Source of the DNA: Himantopus leucocephalus
Taxonomy: Eukaryota > Chordata > Aves > Charadriiformes > Recurvirostridae
Length of the DNA: 64,000 nucleotides
Assembly: GCA_003993805.1 (NCBI GenBank)
Contig: RSEF01000004.1
Span: 10,601,803-10,665,802, forward strand
Direction of reading: 5' to 3'
The notes under the pieces were generated by a model, which saw only the letters and a program-made list of their open reading frames with translations, made no database searches and was not told the DNA's origin. Shown in pieces: positions 14,055 to 25,524 of the stretch; position 1 is the stretch's first letter; each line of letters begins with the position of its first letter. The position numbers were made by a program, and so were the translations under genes.

Positions 14055-14099
14055 CATATGACGCTACAGCATATGATAGCATACGATGCCATATGTTGC
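14055..14099. repeat. Degenerate short tandem CATATG-like units
   Basis: Copies of CATATG or CATACG begin at 14055, 14070, 14080 and 14090, so the last three are exactly 10 bp apart. Unit sequences are CATATGATAG, CATACGATGC and CATATGTTGC. This is a small decayed tandem repeat with a helical-turn period. Function is unknown. Confidence 0.55.
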
Positions 14100-17000
14100 A
14101 ATTTTGTGCAGAATAAAAGAGGGGTCATTAAAGGCTGGTGAGCCTCACAAGCTACCATGCAAGGCCCCGGGGCACTTAGAGCCCTCTGAAGAACCCCAAA
14201 AGTCACTGGTTTCCTTGGTCCCATAGATCCTGGCAAAAGATAAGTCAGGAATGAAGGACATCAAAAAGGTGACACCAAAAATTAGTTTCTCACAAAGATA
14301 CCTGTAGAATCTTAAATTTATTTTAAATTAAGCGTACAAAAATCAGAAGCATCAGTAGCTCAGGGAGCTACTTGAATCAAGACAGTTTATTCACAGTGTC
14401 GTCAATTTTCTATTACTTTTTTAATCCAAATTAGTATTATTCTTCTGAGAAGTGAAATGGGATTTTTTTTTTTAATAAGTGAGAAAGAAACTATTATCCT
14501 CTGTAAAAGAAGCCAATAGTAAAAGTGGTATGTCAAAATAAATTTGGATCCTCCTCCCCACTTTGGGGCACAATGTCCAAGAAAAATCACGTAATACTAC
14601 TTCTATGAATTTGTAATTTCATCCCAGAAAGTAAAGAATAAGATAAATATTTTCTGTTTGTTTTTCACTTTCACAGCAACACCATCCTTACTTGCTTCTA
14701 GATGGTCACATTTTGCTGACATTTACAAACATTTCATGTTGATCTTACATGGGTCACATCAATCATCTATACAGTTTCAATGACACTTTGTTAAATAAAC
14801 TGTCATGAAAGATTTATAGAGAATTTGATAAAAGTAAAGAAGATGTAGTTTAGCTTTTAAAGATGCATTACCCCTTTTCTGAGGTGTAATATCAGCTCTA
14901 AAATACCATTAAGCTTTTCTGGCAGGAGATAAAGTGAGAAAATAAAATGTACTCTTTCATCAGCACTCACTTATTTGCATCTCTTGTGCTTCTACAAAAC
15001 GCTGCGAGAACAGATCACCTGCAGCGCTCCTGGAGGAAAAAGGAACCTCACTCCCATTTTGTGTGTTCTGGTTATGTCTACTAACGCTTGGCAGAAGCCA
15101 TTAACGTTCTCAACACATTGTGTGACCAAAAATTTCCTCCAGATTAAAAAAAAAAAAACAAAAAACAAAAAAAAACCAAACCCAAAACAAAACCCCAAAG
15201 AAACCCAACACCCTCTACTTCAGATTAACAGCTTTTTGAAGGTAAGCTGATATTCCAAATTCCCTGTCTCCAAATAGGGAATACAGACAGGTAACACTTT
15301 CATGAGAAGTCCTTCTTTAGATAAATCAACTGATTACAAAACAACCCACTAAATGTGGCCAGCAGCACGTTCATTAAGATATATTTAAATTTTCAGACGT
15401 TACTGTCTGATATCAATTTAATATTTGAGAGCAGCTGACAATGGTCTCACTGTTGGGAAAGGCCTTAATCATGCTTAGTTCACTAAGAAGAATCAAAGTT
15501 TGAAAAAACTCTTTTCATACGTTTTTCACCATTGACTGATCTATTTACAAAAGCAATTATTTGTTACATCTTTCAGTTATCTGCAGTCAGCTACGCCTAC
15601 TACTCCGCAGCCATTCTGCTTGTTACAAAACACTAGCAAGGAAGCCAACATGGAAAGATTTTCTCCATTTCACCATTTAGTCTTGAAAAACTACGAGTGA
15701 TGAATTAACACTTCCAGAAAAAATAACAAGACAAGAAATCTTTCATCTCTCTTAAAGACCATAAGGTTTTTCAACAAAGAGGACAGCATGAAATATTCCT
15801 AAAAAACCCACTGTACTTACAGAGCTTAATGCCTAATGACCAGACACCACAACTGGGGGTCAGGTTTTGCGTCCTCCCTCTATGAGAGCTCCTGTTACCT
15901 TCATGCAGTTACCCCATCTCAAGTCTCACACAAAAGGTCAACAAACAGTGGGTAAATCCACTGTTCAGGCAGTAATTCAAGAAAAGCAGCTATTGTTTCA
16001 GCGCTGAAAGTTTCTCCACAAGAAACAGAATTATAAACTTAAATGGGATTTCCTACAGAATATCTATGACCAAAAGAAAGCAGACATAAGTGCAAGGGTT
16101 TAAGGCACTCAAACAGCCCTGGCAAATCAATCTCCCACTAGTCTGAGAACAACTTCCATAAGTTACTTTGAAGGTTTTTTTCTTACGTTATTTTCCTCCA
16201 CCCTACAATTTCTGTATTGGTAGCACACATACAAAATACATCACATAATTTTACATCTAGCTGGACACCAAAGAGTGCACTTAATTTACATTACGATTAT
16301 GATCTTACTGTCTGTGGTCCTGAGACCTTTTATACAGACATCTGTAACATCTGTCTCACAACAAAAAGACAAAATCGCATTCTTCAGGTAGCCTCACAGG
16401 GCTGACCTCATACACACCAATGTCCCCTGATACTCTCTTTCTTCAGTCCGTTACGTCCTCCATTAACCACACCGCATCACCCCTCGAGGCTGGGTGAGCA
16501 GCTGCATTTGCAGGGTGCGTGTTATCTTTCACACTACCAACAGGGTCCCTCTGTTGTCTGATATGAAGACCTTGAGTTCCTTGCAGTCTTTACAGGGAAC
16601 AGCACCTTGGTATTTGGGCTGCATGAATTAATTTTTTAAAAAGAAACAAGGAAGGGACACGCCGTATCTGTCCAAAGTGTTATACAGAGAACCAGCCGTG
16701 AGATTCCTACTCGCATCAATCATAGCTAAAACCTCTGGCGGGTTCAAAACACCCAAAACAACTGCTCTTTATAAAGGGAACATTATGGATCTGACTTCTA
16801 CATCATTTGCTGAGCTGACTTTACTCACAGTAAGAGCTTATTCAGGGTGAATTTGAATCAGCGATTTAAAAAAAAAAAATCCAATCTGCAGCCACAATCA
16901 CAACAATAAGCGGTATCTCAACAACGTTAATTTGTAGATATTGTAACTACTATATTATCAGCAATGTTTCTAGATACTGTGAATTAAAAAAAAAAAGGCT

Positions 17001-17439
17001 AGGAGTTTAAAGGCAGCAATTTACTCAGTTATTCAACACATCTGTCAAATATATTACTGAGTGGTAAATGAATAAATATTGGATTTCAATTGCTATGACT
17101 AGAAATAAATGGCTAGCCATTCTCCAAGCAGCAGCACCATGAGCTACAGGCTTTCAGTGGAGGCTTATTTAAAGAAAAAGCAGTAATTAAAGTAATTCCT
17201 GTATTCTGAAACAAAAAAAAAAATTAGTTTGTGATTTGATAGATTAGCTAGCTAAAACATAATTGCCTCTCCTTTACCAAACGTCATGCGGTCTTCAGAA
17301 AAAAACCCAGGCTAACATAGAGAAACCATTCCTGCTGGACAGCCCGAACAGATCCTAACTCTGAAACACCTGAGCTCTAAAGGCACACTCCATTTTGAAA
17401 TGAGTATTCCAAATATTTTCAAGTATTCTGAAGATAACT
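14100..17439. other. Unique DNA, no gene seen
   Basis: Apart from the A/C-rich tract listed separately and A runs near 16866-16878, 16985-16997 and 17212-17222, the sequence is unremarkable unique DNA. No exon with a convincing frame and splice sites was seen, and no repeat family was recognised. Confidence 0.5.
15144..15212. repeat. A/C-rich low-complexity tract
   Basis: A long A run grades into an AAAC/CCAAA/CCCC mixture with almost no G or T on the plus strand. It accounts for the lysine/asparagine/proline-rich artefactual open frame at 14975-15250. The complementary G/T form recurs elsewhere in the window (7.1, 11.6, 42.4, 49.3 and 60.0 kb). Confidence 0.85.
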
Positions 17440-18130
17440 TACATGCATTCAAAACTGCCAGACCTAAATGCATTTTATGTGTTTAGATCACATACTAACG
17501 ATTGCTTACTGTGTTAAGATATTAAATTATATGCTGCATAACTTTATTATTGTTCTGTGAAAATTAGTTGAGCCAAACTTGTGACTACTGATGATTAGTT
17601 AGAAAGATATTAGCTATCAAATAAAAGTGATGATTATGCATATGAAGTGATGACAAGAAAGTCCAAGATTTTTAATTGTCTTGCAACCTTCCCATTGTAA
17701 TTTCTTACCGAAAAGCACTGAAATACATTGACGGATAAAGAGAAATTAGTGTCACGACAATACGCTTATAATCTGTTTTGCTGAAGCTTCACTCAGATTC
17801 GCAACAACTTTACAAAATTGTCACATGCTCTGCAACAGGGAAGGCACGCAAATCACTCACATTTTAATGAAGTTCAAAGTTGCAATGTAAGTGGAGGAGC
17901 ATCCTCAACCTCACAGGATGGAATTAAAACATCTATCTCCACCAACAGACACGGTGGATATGCTTTAAACCATCCTCATGTGAAGTGACTTTATATGAAA
18001 CTATTGTTGTAAGGCAGCAGACAGCATTAGATCGGAAAAACAACTGCCTCTTCTTCATCATGGCAACAAACATTATTAATAGTAATTGACTCATTTGACT
18101 CCAAAGCCTCAGCTGCTAACTGAAGGCAGT
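17440..18130. promoter_or_regulatory. Candidate conserved non-coding element
   Basis: About 700 bp without repeats or low complexity, and dense in short developmental-type words: GATTATGCATATGA near 17633, ATTATTAATAGTAATTGA near 18072, and an RFX half-site CATGGCAAC at about 18059. The composition is even and there is no open frame. This reads like an enhancer-type element, but the evidence is texture only. Confidence 0.35.
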
Positions 18131-19807
18131 GGTGAAAGACAAGGCTCTGCTTCCCAAAACAGACTTTCTACCCTAACGCACAAGAACTCTCCTTTTATAA
18201 TTTTAAATTAACTAAAGATTCATTACTTGTTTCATCACAGGCCCCAACTTTGGTGATCTAACTGTTCATGGATGCTTGGCTTTTTTTTTTAAGCAATCAC
18301 CTGACCCATGACTTACAAATAACTTTAGTATTACTGGGAGGACTTAATAAACACTTAAGATGTGCATAGTCTTCAAAACTGTTTTTGTAACACCAACAAG
18401 TTAGCTAAAATTTCTGCACATTGCAGATTTCACTTTATGTGCTCTGGCAGGGCTTAGTACATGAAAAATGATCTAAAGTTTAACTCCTGCATGTGGTTAC
18501 CTACCTACGTTCAAGCCGATACTCACAGCGCACGCATAGGAGGTGACTGAAATCATCCCTTCACGGGGCAAACGGCAGCCAACAGGGAACGCTAATGACA
18601 GTGCGCATCTTTCAGCCCAAATGCATCATTCCAGCTTAGATTTAGCCGTTAAATACTCTGCTGATGCAGACATCCAGCCTTGGGTTGCTGCTACTATGCC
18701 CTTATAGCCAAGATGATCAGTGGCCTCGTAGTTTGACATTTTAGATTTTCCCAGTCTTTATCAACGTGTGTTACAGGCTGTTGAGGGAACTACATAACGG
18801 GATTAACTAATGGCAATAACCCTCTTTTGTCAGAGAGGATTACTGTCATTCAGCACTAGGGGAAACTGAAAACCAGGAGTTCCTTTTGTGGTATTTATTT
18901 AATATTCTACTCTGTAATCTGTTTGCAACAGTATTAGTGCAAAATGTCATGGGAAGATGTAAACACTCACCAGATTCCTTTTTGTACCTACAAACAAACC
19001 AAATGAAAAACAAAAAACAGTTTGTTTCCTGTCGCTCAAATCGTTCCAAGATCCTGATGCTCTATGTTATTTAATGTTTTCAGCTGACTTTGGGGACATT
19101 GTAGACTGCTCTGATGAGGCATGTTCTAGTGTCAGCCAACAGTTTATCCCTGGCACGCTTGTCAATCAAAATAAAACTAACAGACGGCTTTCTTTGTTTC
19201 AAATGAGCTTTCCCTGGTCATTAAAATTCACTTTTTATTACAAAAACTACCATTTGGAGACAGCAAATTGAAATGTTTGTGGTTTCTACTGAATCAACTT
19301 CTACTGTAGTTGAGTGTTGCAGAAAAATTTTGAAAATATAAGAAATGTATTATTTCATCGCCCGCGTGGCACCTATTATTGGTCTCACTATAGCATGTTG
19401 ACTACCGCATAGTTATTTCATGTTAAAGCCTGTAACCAACATTTCGGCAACAGGATGGCATGATTTCCTTTGGTGTTTTCAACAACAGTGTATAAAAGTC
19501 CAGAAAATTAAATTTTCCTAACACTGAGCAGCAGGAGTTGAGGTATATCTCTTTAGACAGCATAAAAATATAGTAGTTACCGAGTGTCTGCTTTTTAGAA
19601 AACATTGAGTTTCCTATTCTAAATATTGAGGAAATCGTGCTCTCTTAGATTAGATTTGGAAACTTATGGCAAAAGCACATAACTCAACAGAAAATTACAT
19701 CGAGAATATGTATTCCTAGCAAAATAATAAAGTACTTCCAGAAACACCAACTTAATTTTTGGGAGATAAATCAAGAAGGTATTCAAATATATGCTGACAA
19801 AAAGTCA
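18131..19807. other. Unique DNA, no gene seen
   Basis: No gene or transposon was recognised. Small overlapping open frames around 18846-19271 lie on both strands and have no recognisable domain. Confidence 0.5.
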
Positions 19808-19885
19808 TGGCTTCCAACCAGCCTTTGTGAAACAGAATGCAGCGTGATGATTTGTAATGATGTACAAATCATGTAAAGGAAGCCA
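19808..19885. repeat. Nested inverted repeats (cruciform-like)
   Basis: The inner hairpin is ATGATTTGTA (19847-19856), a 6-nt loop ATGATG, and the exact complement TACAAATCAT (19863-19872). The outer arms are TGGCTTCC (19808-19815) and GGAAGCCA (19878-19885). The outer and inner arms are not co-registered as one continuous stem, since one side carries about 31 nt between them and the other about 5. It is not recognised as a known miRNA or MITE. Confidence 0.55.
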
Positions 19886-21779
19886 CTATTTTATCTGAAG
19901 TTCCCACATGAGTAAGAGTATATACCACTGCAAATACCAGATTTCCTTTTCCTTTTTAATAAAAGTATATTAAAAAGCCCTAACAAACAAGGTTTCAAAA
20001 TCATTATCTTTCTTCTCTACAGGGAAATTGTGCATATAGCCTCTAATTATGTCAATTATGAACACGTGGGATTTTAGTTATTATAAACACACTTTCCTTC
20101 CACTGACAGTGATTCAAATCCCATCCTACGGATTGATTTGCAGCCCTTAAAATCAGACTCTTTCTTTTGTTAACAAGCACAATCCTCTGCAATTGCCCTT
20201 GGAATAAGATGGCAAAATGAAAATTAGAATCTCCTCTTTTTACATCTTCTACAGACTATGCTTTAAACATAGAATGTAACTGGTGTAAAAAAGTAACTGA
20301 AAAGGTGTAAGATACTGTCCTGGGCAACACAACGCTATAAGCTAAAAATATTTCCTGTAATTTGGAAGAAAATAAGACAGGAAATAAATGACAAAAACTT
20401 TGCCCAGATGTTGAGCATGAACTATAATCCTTAAGCCACAACGTAATCCTACGTAACTGATAGCACTCGCTCATGACAAAGCAAAAGCCTGGACAAATTA
20501 CCCAGTAATTGTAACGTGAGGATCCTGCCTTTCTCAAAACAAGTTCAGTAAGAATGTATTTTTATCGTATGTATGTAAACAGTAATATTTGGCTACAAAC
20601 CCAACATGATACCCTTAATTGCCGTTGCTCTCTCCATCATACTGCAAACAGATTCATACTCATTTTTGTCCCAATAGTAATATTTATGAAATGTAGCATT
20701 TGGCACATAGAGAAAAACACAGTTTGGCTGCTAGAATTTGTAATTTTGGAATGCAAATGATTAGAATTAATTACAGTTTCAGTTAAACACAACATTCCTG
20801 TCACACAAGTGGGAAAGCACACCTGATGGACTCACCGAGCTCTGCAACTGGCGGGCATCTATGCCAAACACACGGGGATAAATTCCTCCTTATCCTAGTT
20901 CCTTTGATGAAGATTGACCTAGCAAAGAAACTGGCCCTTAAATGTCAATCTATACCCAGGCGTCCCCTAGGGATAAAAATCTGTTGTATTAAGGGAAAAA
21001 TAAATTGCCTATTGATGTTATTAAAAATCTTTATGAAGTGGAGTGACTCCTCTAGAATATCTGGCAATACAGTTAGTCAAGAGGAATAACAAAAGTTATG
21101 TATTCTTAAAAAGATACCTTGTTTTAGCACTTCGAACTGCATTTTCTGAATAAAACTCCCAGAAAGAACTAGGCCAGTTTTTCCCGAGATGCTGTTTAAC
21201 ACAGTAAGCATTAATATGCCCTATACTGGACAGCCAAGCCTGAAACGTGTCAGGAAGAGGGGGGTCTCTCTTCTTCCTTTTTCTCTCCCCCAGCCCTTGT
21301 GGGTAAAGGCAACCTAAAGACTTCTATATGCAGAGCAGTTTTGAGAGATCATGAACCCCACGTCCTTAGGGTTAGAGGAATAAATCCCAGTCCTGACAAC
21401 CAGAGTTACAATGGACGTAAGGAGCTAAACTGTGATGACAGATACCCTCATTGTCACAAAGAGCAAAGCATCAGAAGAGAAGGAAATAACAATACTTTAA
21501 TTTCAACTTATTACTAAATATCAAAGTATGATGGAGGCAGAATTCTATACTGGTTAACTAGTACTATGAGTTTTGAGAAAATAGCTGAAACGAGTGTTTC
21601 GTTACTTGCTGTTTCCTACATGAACCGTCCTACAGTTCTGATGCTTGTTGCATGGGATTCCCTTGATTTGATCCAGGCTTTTCCTTAAAGTTTTGCTTCA
21701 AAAATCAGGAACAAAGTTTCGGCTTACCCCACCTTTCCTTGCAATATTAATTTTCATACTGCCCAGCAGAGTTTTCCCA
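19886..21779. other. Unique DNA, no gene seen
   Basis: No gene was recognised. Open frames of 60-93 codons occur on both strands without family resemblance. The right edge grades into the old CR1 copy. Its true boundary may be some tens of bases further left than 21780. Confidence 0.5.
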
Positions 21780-23110
21780 TGTTCACACCACCACTGCTGA
21801 CTTGTATTCGGCATCTGGTACACTGATCATCTACACAGCTGCTGTGCTCCCAGTTTCTCCCCTGCATTTGATTTTGACAGAGTACTGATACCTACTCTCT
21901 CAATCACAATTTTCAAACCTGTTTTGCATCTATCCTTATTCGTTTCACCTAGACTGCGTTTTCCACACTATGTGAGACACTATCAGAAACCTTCCTAAAG
22001 TGAAGCTACATGTCATCTACTGCTTCACCTTTGTCCTCTACAGACTGTCATTCTTTTATAAAAGGAAATTAGATTAGTTTGACCTAATTTGCTCTTGACA
22101 AATGCATGTTGTCTGTTATCTCCTGGGCACTCACAAACTGTTTATTAGTTGCAGTGTTTTTCTAGTTGATCTGAAGTGGAGTGGTCTGTAATTTCTAAGC
22201 ATTTCCTCCTCCTTCCTTCTTTCCACTCTCCTGATACCTCACTCATCCCTCCATGACTTTTCAAAGTTAGCCATTAATCACTCCGACATCTCTTCCACCA
22301 TTCCTTAACTACATTATATCAGACCCAGCTGATTTGAAAACACCTAACCTAAATAAGCTTTGTCACACTTCTTTTCTCACTCAAGTTTACATCTTGCACT
22401 TTTGTCACCACTATTAATTGTGTTAGACATCTAATTGCAGGTGACCTGAAGGCATGAAAGTCTTCCATCTTCCCAGCACCATGTGTTGATATCTTTCCCT
22501 TCACATTGCAGCACATCAGCCCTTGCTTTTCGCTTGCCAAGATGGACATGTAGAGTGATATCCTCTTACTCTGCAAAGCATCTGCTGATTGCATCTCACT
22601 TTGTTCTTTGGCCTTTCTGATACTGCCCCACATGCTCATGCTATTCTGCTCTAACCCAACTGCCTTCACTGACCTCCCCCTTTGGCATACTGCTTCTGAG
22701 GCTGTCATAGAAAGATTCCTAACTTAGCAAACCTGACCTCTTTCTACAGTTGCTATTTTTCCTCTGCAATAGAATCTTTTGTATTTATGCCCATATGAAC
22801 TTATTTTTAAAGGAACTGCAAGGTTTTTTTGAAAATTTTATCCTTCTGCTACCATGGAGTTCTTACCTCCCGATACAAATACATCACTCTGCATTATTTT
22901 AAGACACTGTTTTCAATATGTATTATTTCTTCTACTTGTCATATGGCTCATAAACACTACCATTTCATAGCCACTCTCACCCACTTTCCATTACATTTTG
23001 ACATTCTCAACTAGTTCTTTCTTGGTTACACCTGAATTTAAAAAACCACCACAAACTTTCCTTTAAAGCTGCTTTCTCTAACATACATAGAAAAAAAGCT
23101 TCTGTAAAGC
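21780..23110 (-). mobile_element. Old CR1 LINE, ORF2 linker and reverse transcriptase remnant
   Basis: Read on the minus strand this is a decayed CR1 ORF2. Translating 22051-22105 gives AFVKSKLGQTNLISFYKR, matching the CR1 reverse-transcriptase block that reads roughly 'GF-K-KS--TNLI-FYD'. Further downstream, 21969-22027 reads as AVDDM, a stop, then LHFRKVSDSVSH, corresponding to the catalytic-region block 'AVDV-YLDFSKAFDTVSH'. The aspartate expected in YLDF is replaced and a stop is present. Upstream, the 119-codon frame at 22349-22708 contains IRKAKEQSE, typical of the linker between endonuclease and reverse transcriptase ('KIRKAK-Q-E'). In-frame stops and shifts show it is dead. It continues beyond the younger CR1 at 23404. 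The outer edges are approximate. Confidence 0.85.
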
Positions 23111-23403
23111 ATTCACAGAATCACAGAATGGCAGGGGTTGGAAGAGACCTCCGGAGATCGTCTAGTCCAGCCCCCCTGCCAAAGCAGGGTCACCTACAGC
23201 AGGTTGGACAGGAACACACCCAGGCAGGTTTGGAGTATCTCCAGAGAAGGAGACTCCACAACCTGTCTGGGCAGCCTGTGCCAGTGCTCCGTCATCCGCA
23301 AAGTAAAGAAGTTTTTCCTCATGTTGAGATGGAGTTTGCTGTGTTCCAGCTTGTGCCCGTTGCGCCTTGTCCTGTCACTGGGAACCACTGAAAGGAGTCT
23401 GGC
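23111..23403 (-). mobile_element. CR1 LINE, 5'-truncated 3' end (younger copy)
   Basis: This is an avian-type CR1 in reverse orientation. It starts at its 3' terminus with tandem TCACAGAA-type octamers and continues through the 3' end and the last part of ORF2. The minus-strand frame ending at 23194 includes RKNFFTLRMTEHWHRLPRQV followed by VESPSLE. This is the CR1 ORF2 C-terminal signature ('RKKFFT-R---HWNRLPREVV--PSLE'). Similarity stops near 23403, giving about 295 bp and therefore strong 5' truncation, the usual outcome for CR1. It sits inside the older CR1 ORF2, so it inserted later. Confidence 0.95.
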
Positions 23404-23454
23404 ATTCCAGCACGTGCTGGTGTTATGTCTGGACTGGAAAATTCCCATTACCAC
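23194..23454 (-). pseudogene. Chimeric CR1 ORF2 fragment (old endonuclease joined to young C-terminus)
   Basis: A single open frame of 86 codons runs through both nested CR1 copies. Its first residues, MVMGIFQ, come from the old element's endonuclease block, normally 'VLMGDFNHPDI'. The conserved D and N of that block are I and Q here. From about residue 25 on it is the young element's ORF2 C-terminus. The fusion is an accident of insertion, not a gene. Nothing suggests it is expressed. Confidence 0.75.
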
Positions 23455-23740
23455 AAAGTCCTGCGCTTTGGATGATTCTACTTGAACCCACGTGGATCCT
23501 TCCTGCTTTGGTGGCTGTTAAGAGCAGGCTACCATCGTACCCAGTGCTTTCTTCCCATGCCGTCTCCCTCCATAGCCTGTACCTCTGAGCAAGAGCACAT
23601 GCCCTGTTTTATAAGGCGACATCTCTTTCCTCTTTAGTTGCCTTTATTTCCTAAACAAGCCATATCCTTTACGACGATACTGTAGCTATGCGAATTATCT
23701 ATCAACTCTCCTTCATAACAACCATAAATTATGATCATAT
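23404..23740 (-). mobile_element. Old CR1 LINE, endonuclease part (continuation)
   Basis: This is the upstream half of the interrupted old CR1 ORF2. On the minus strand, 23430-23475 reads ESSKAQDFVVMGIFQ, matching the CR1 endonuclease block 'L--SS-SQDVVLMGDFN'. About 23645-23690 reads KGYGLFRK, matching 'KGYSLFR-DR'. Frameshifts and stops separate these pieces. Similarity may extend weakly to about 23970. Together with 21780-23110 it makes one element of roughly 1.7-2 kb split by the younger copy. Confidence 0.8.
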
Positions 23741-25484
23741 ACTAATTTTTTTTGTTTGTTTTTCCTGTTTATTTCCCTGGACTACTTAGAATACAACATA
23801 ACTTTAAGGTGATCTGGAACCAATCCATCAGCGTGTTTCTTGTACCTGCTTTAAACACATTAACAATAACTTCATATCTCTGCTTTCGTAAAGGCTTGAA
23901 CATTTGTTGCTATCTATACTAACCTCCAAGCTTTTGTCATCCCACTCTGATTCTAATTTTAAATCTTTGTGACTACATTAGCAAGCTAATATGTAAATGC
24001 GCACATCAACCTTTTCAGGATCTGCATTCTAGGGAACATGTTTATTCACCTCTGGTATTAACATTTCCACTTGTTCAGAACAACAGGTCAGAAAAGGAAG
24101 AAACCAGCAGAACAAACAAGTAGTTCCTAAACCATACTGTCAGGAGAGTTCCTGATCCACTAACTGATGTGGGTAGGTATAATTACCCTGTTTCTTGCAT
24201 AAATCATCGGTAACAGACTGCACAAGTCTTACTCTACCTGAGCAATGCAGCAAAATCGAGGGGATTCAAAGGTATGACAACCTTATCTCCAGTGTGTTAA
24301 AATCTCTGGATGCGATGATATAACCCCATATGTAAAAGCAGCGTTTCCTTTCCTTATCTTGTATCTCCAAGGCTGAACCCTCTTGTTTTCCTACACACTA
24401 ACTTCCCTCGGGCACCCCTTTTCATTTTCATACACTACTTCTAGCGCAGATTGTTATCAGGCCATTTGTAGTTTCAGCTGTACATTTCCAAAGAAGCAAA
24501 TCCAGAAGTTTTATACAGCTCTCTGTCACGGCGCAAAATGACATAATATAATATTGATCCAGGAACACTGCTGCTGTCATGCAGCTGACACTGTGATATA
24601 GTAGTAAAAGTCATCAAGGGTATACCAAAAATTGTGTGGCAGCATGTCTGCAATGCAGCTGCAAAAGAACTGATGCAGCACTAGATATCTACAGAGTCAG
24701 GGAAAAAATCTAAAGAGTTATGCTGATCAAAATGCATTATGATATTAGTATCAATGATCACAATTCTTTACTTTTTTTTTAATCTTTCTTATTCTGTTTA
24801 TGACCATTTTGTTTAGTTACCAACATACCGCAGAATTGTGTCTGTTTAAGACAAATTAGGAGTTTGTCTTTCCCAAGTTACGTTTCATTACAGCCATTCA
24901 GCCAAGGAGCTTCTCTTCTCTAACGATTTACTTTTTTAGGCCATGCTAAACCTGTATTTGGTTAAATTAGGAACATTACTTTTACCTAAATAAAGAACAG
25001 AAGAAAGAGACCAAATGTTATACTGCAAGATTTTTCTCTAATGCTACGTATTTCCTTAAAAACTGAGTTTATTGTGCATAGTCTTTTCCAAAAATGCCTG
25101 CACGTATCTACAAACTCATTAAAAAACCCAGGATCATCTATAAAAGCTGGTATTCTCTCATCCGTACAGCTTTGACTTGGAACACAAATTATTTCATTTG
25201 TGAAGTAATAACGCTATACTACTTAATACTATTACCGTAACAAACCCAAACAATAAATATGTGTAATCTCCAGTAATATACCCTAGGCAGGCTTGGCTGC
25301 AGTGTCTCTTACAAAAATCATACTAATGCATAACGTTGGTAAGACCTCAGTGAACGATTCTGAAGAAATAGGCAAGAGAAAAATATTGTCGTTTGCTATT
25401 ATAATGACAGCGTTTTCTTTACATGCAGTCCTTTTACACTCCTGTACTTCATAATACTGACTTCTATATAGCAGAAATAGATTT
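23741..25484. other. Unique DNA, no gene seen
   Basis: The left part (to about 23970) may hold further decayed CR1 sequence. The rest shows no recognisable gene, RNA or repeat. A T run lies at about 24772-24781. Confidence 0.45.
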
Positions 25485-25487
25485 GGG

Positions 25488-25524
25488 TCTGGGGCACCCT
25501 CACAACNTGGGGCACCCTTACAAC
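25488..25524. repeat. Short direct repeat flanking a single N (assembly join)
   Basis: A 17-bp word, TGGGGCACCCTCACAAC, ends immediately before the N at 25507. A copy with one difference (C to T) begins immediately after it. A duplication abutting a lone N is what an imperfectly merged contig or read overlap produces, so the true sequence may contain one copy. Confidence 0.7.

Noticed and set aside
22349..22708. 119-codon minus-strand frame as a possible gene
   Set aside because: It is the linker region of the old CR1 ORF2 (IRKAKEQSE and neighbours), so it is part of a dead transposon.
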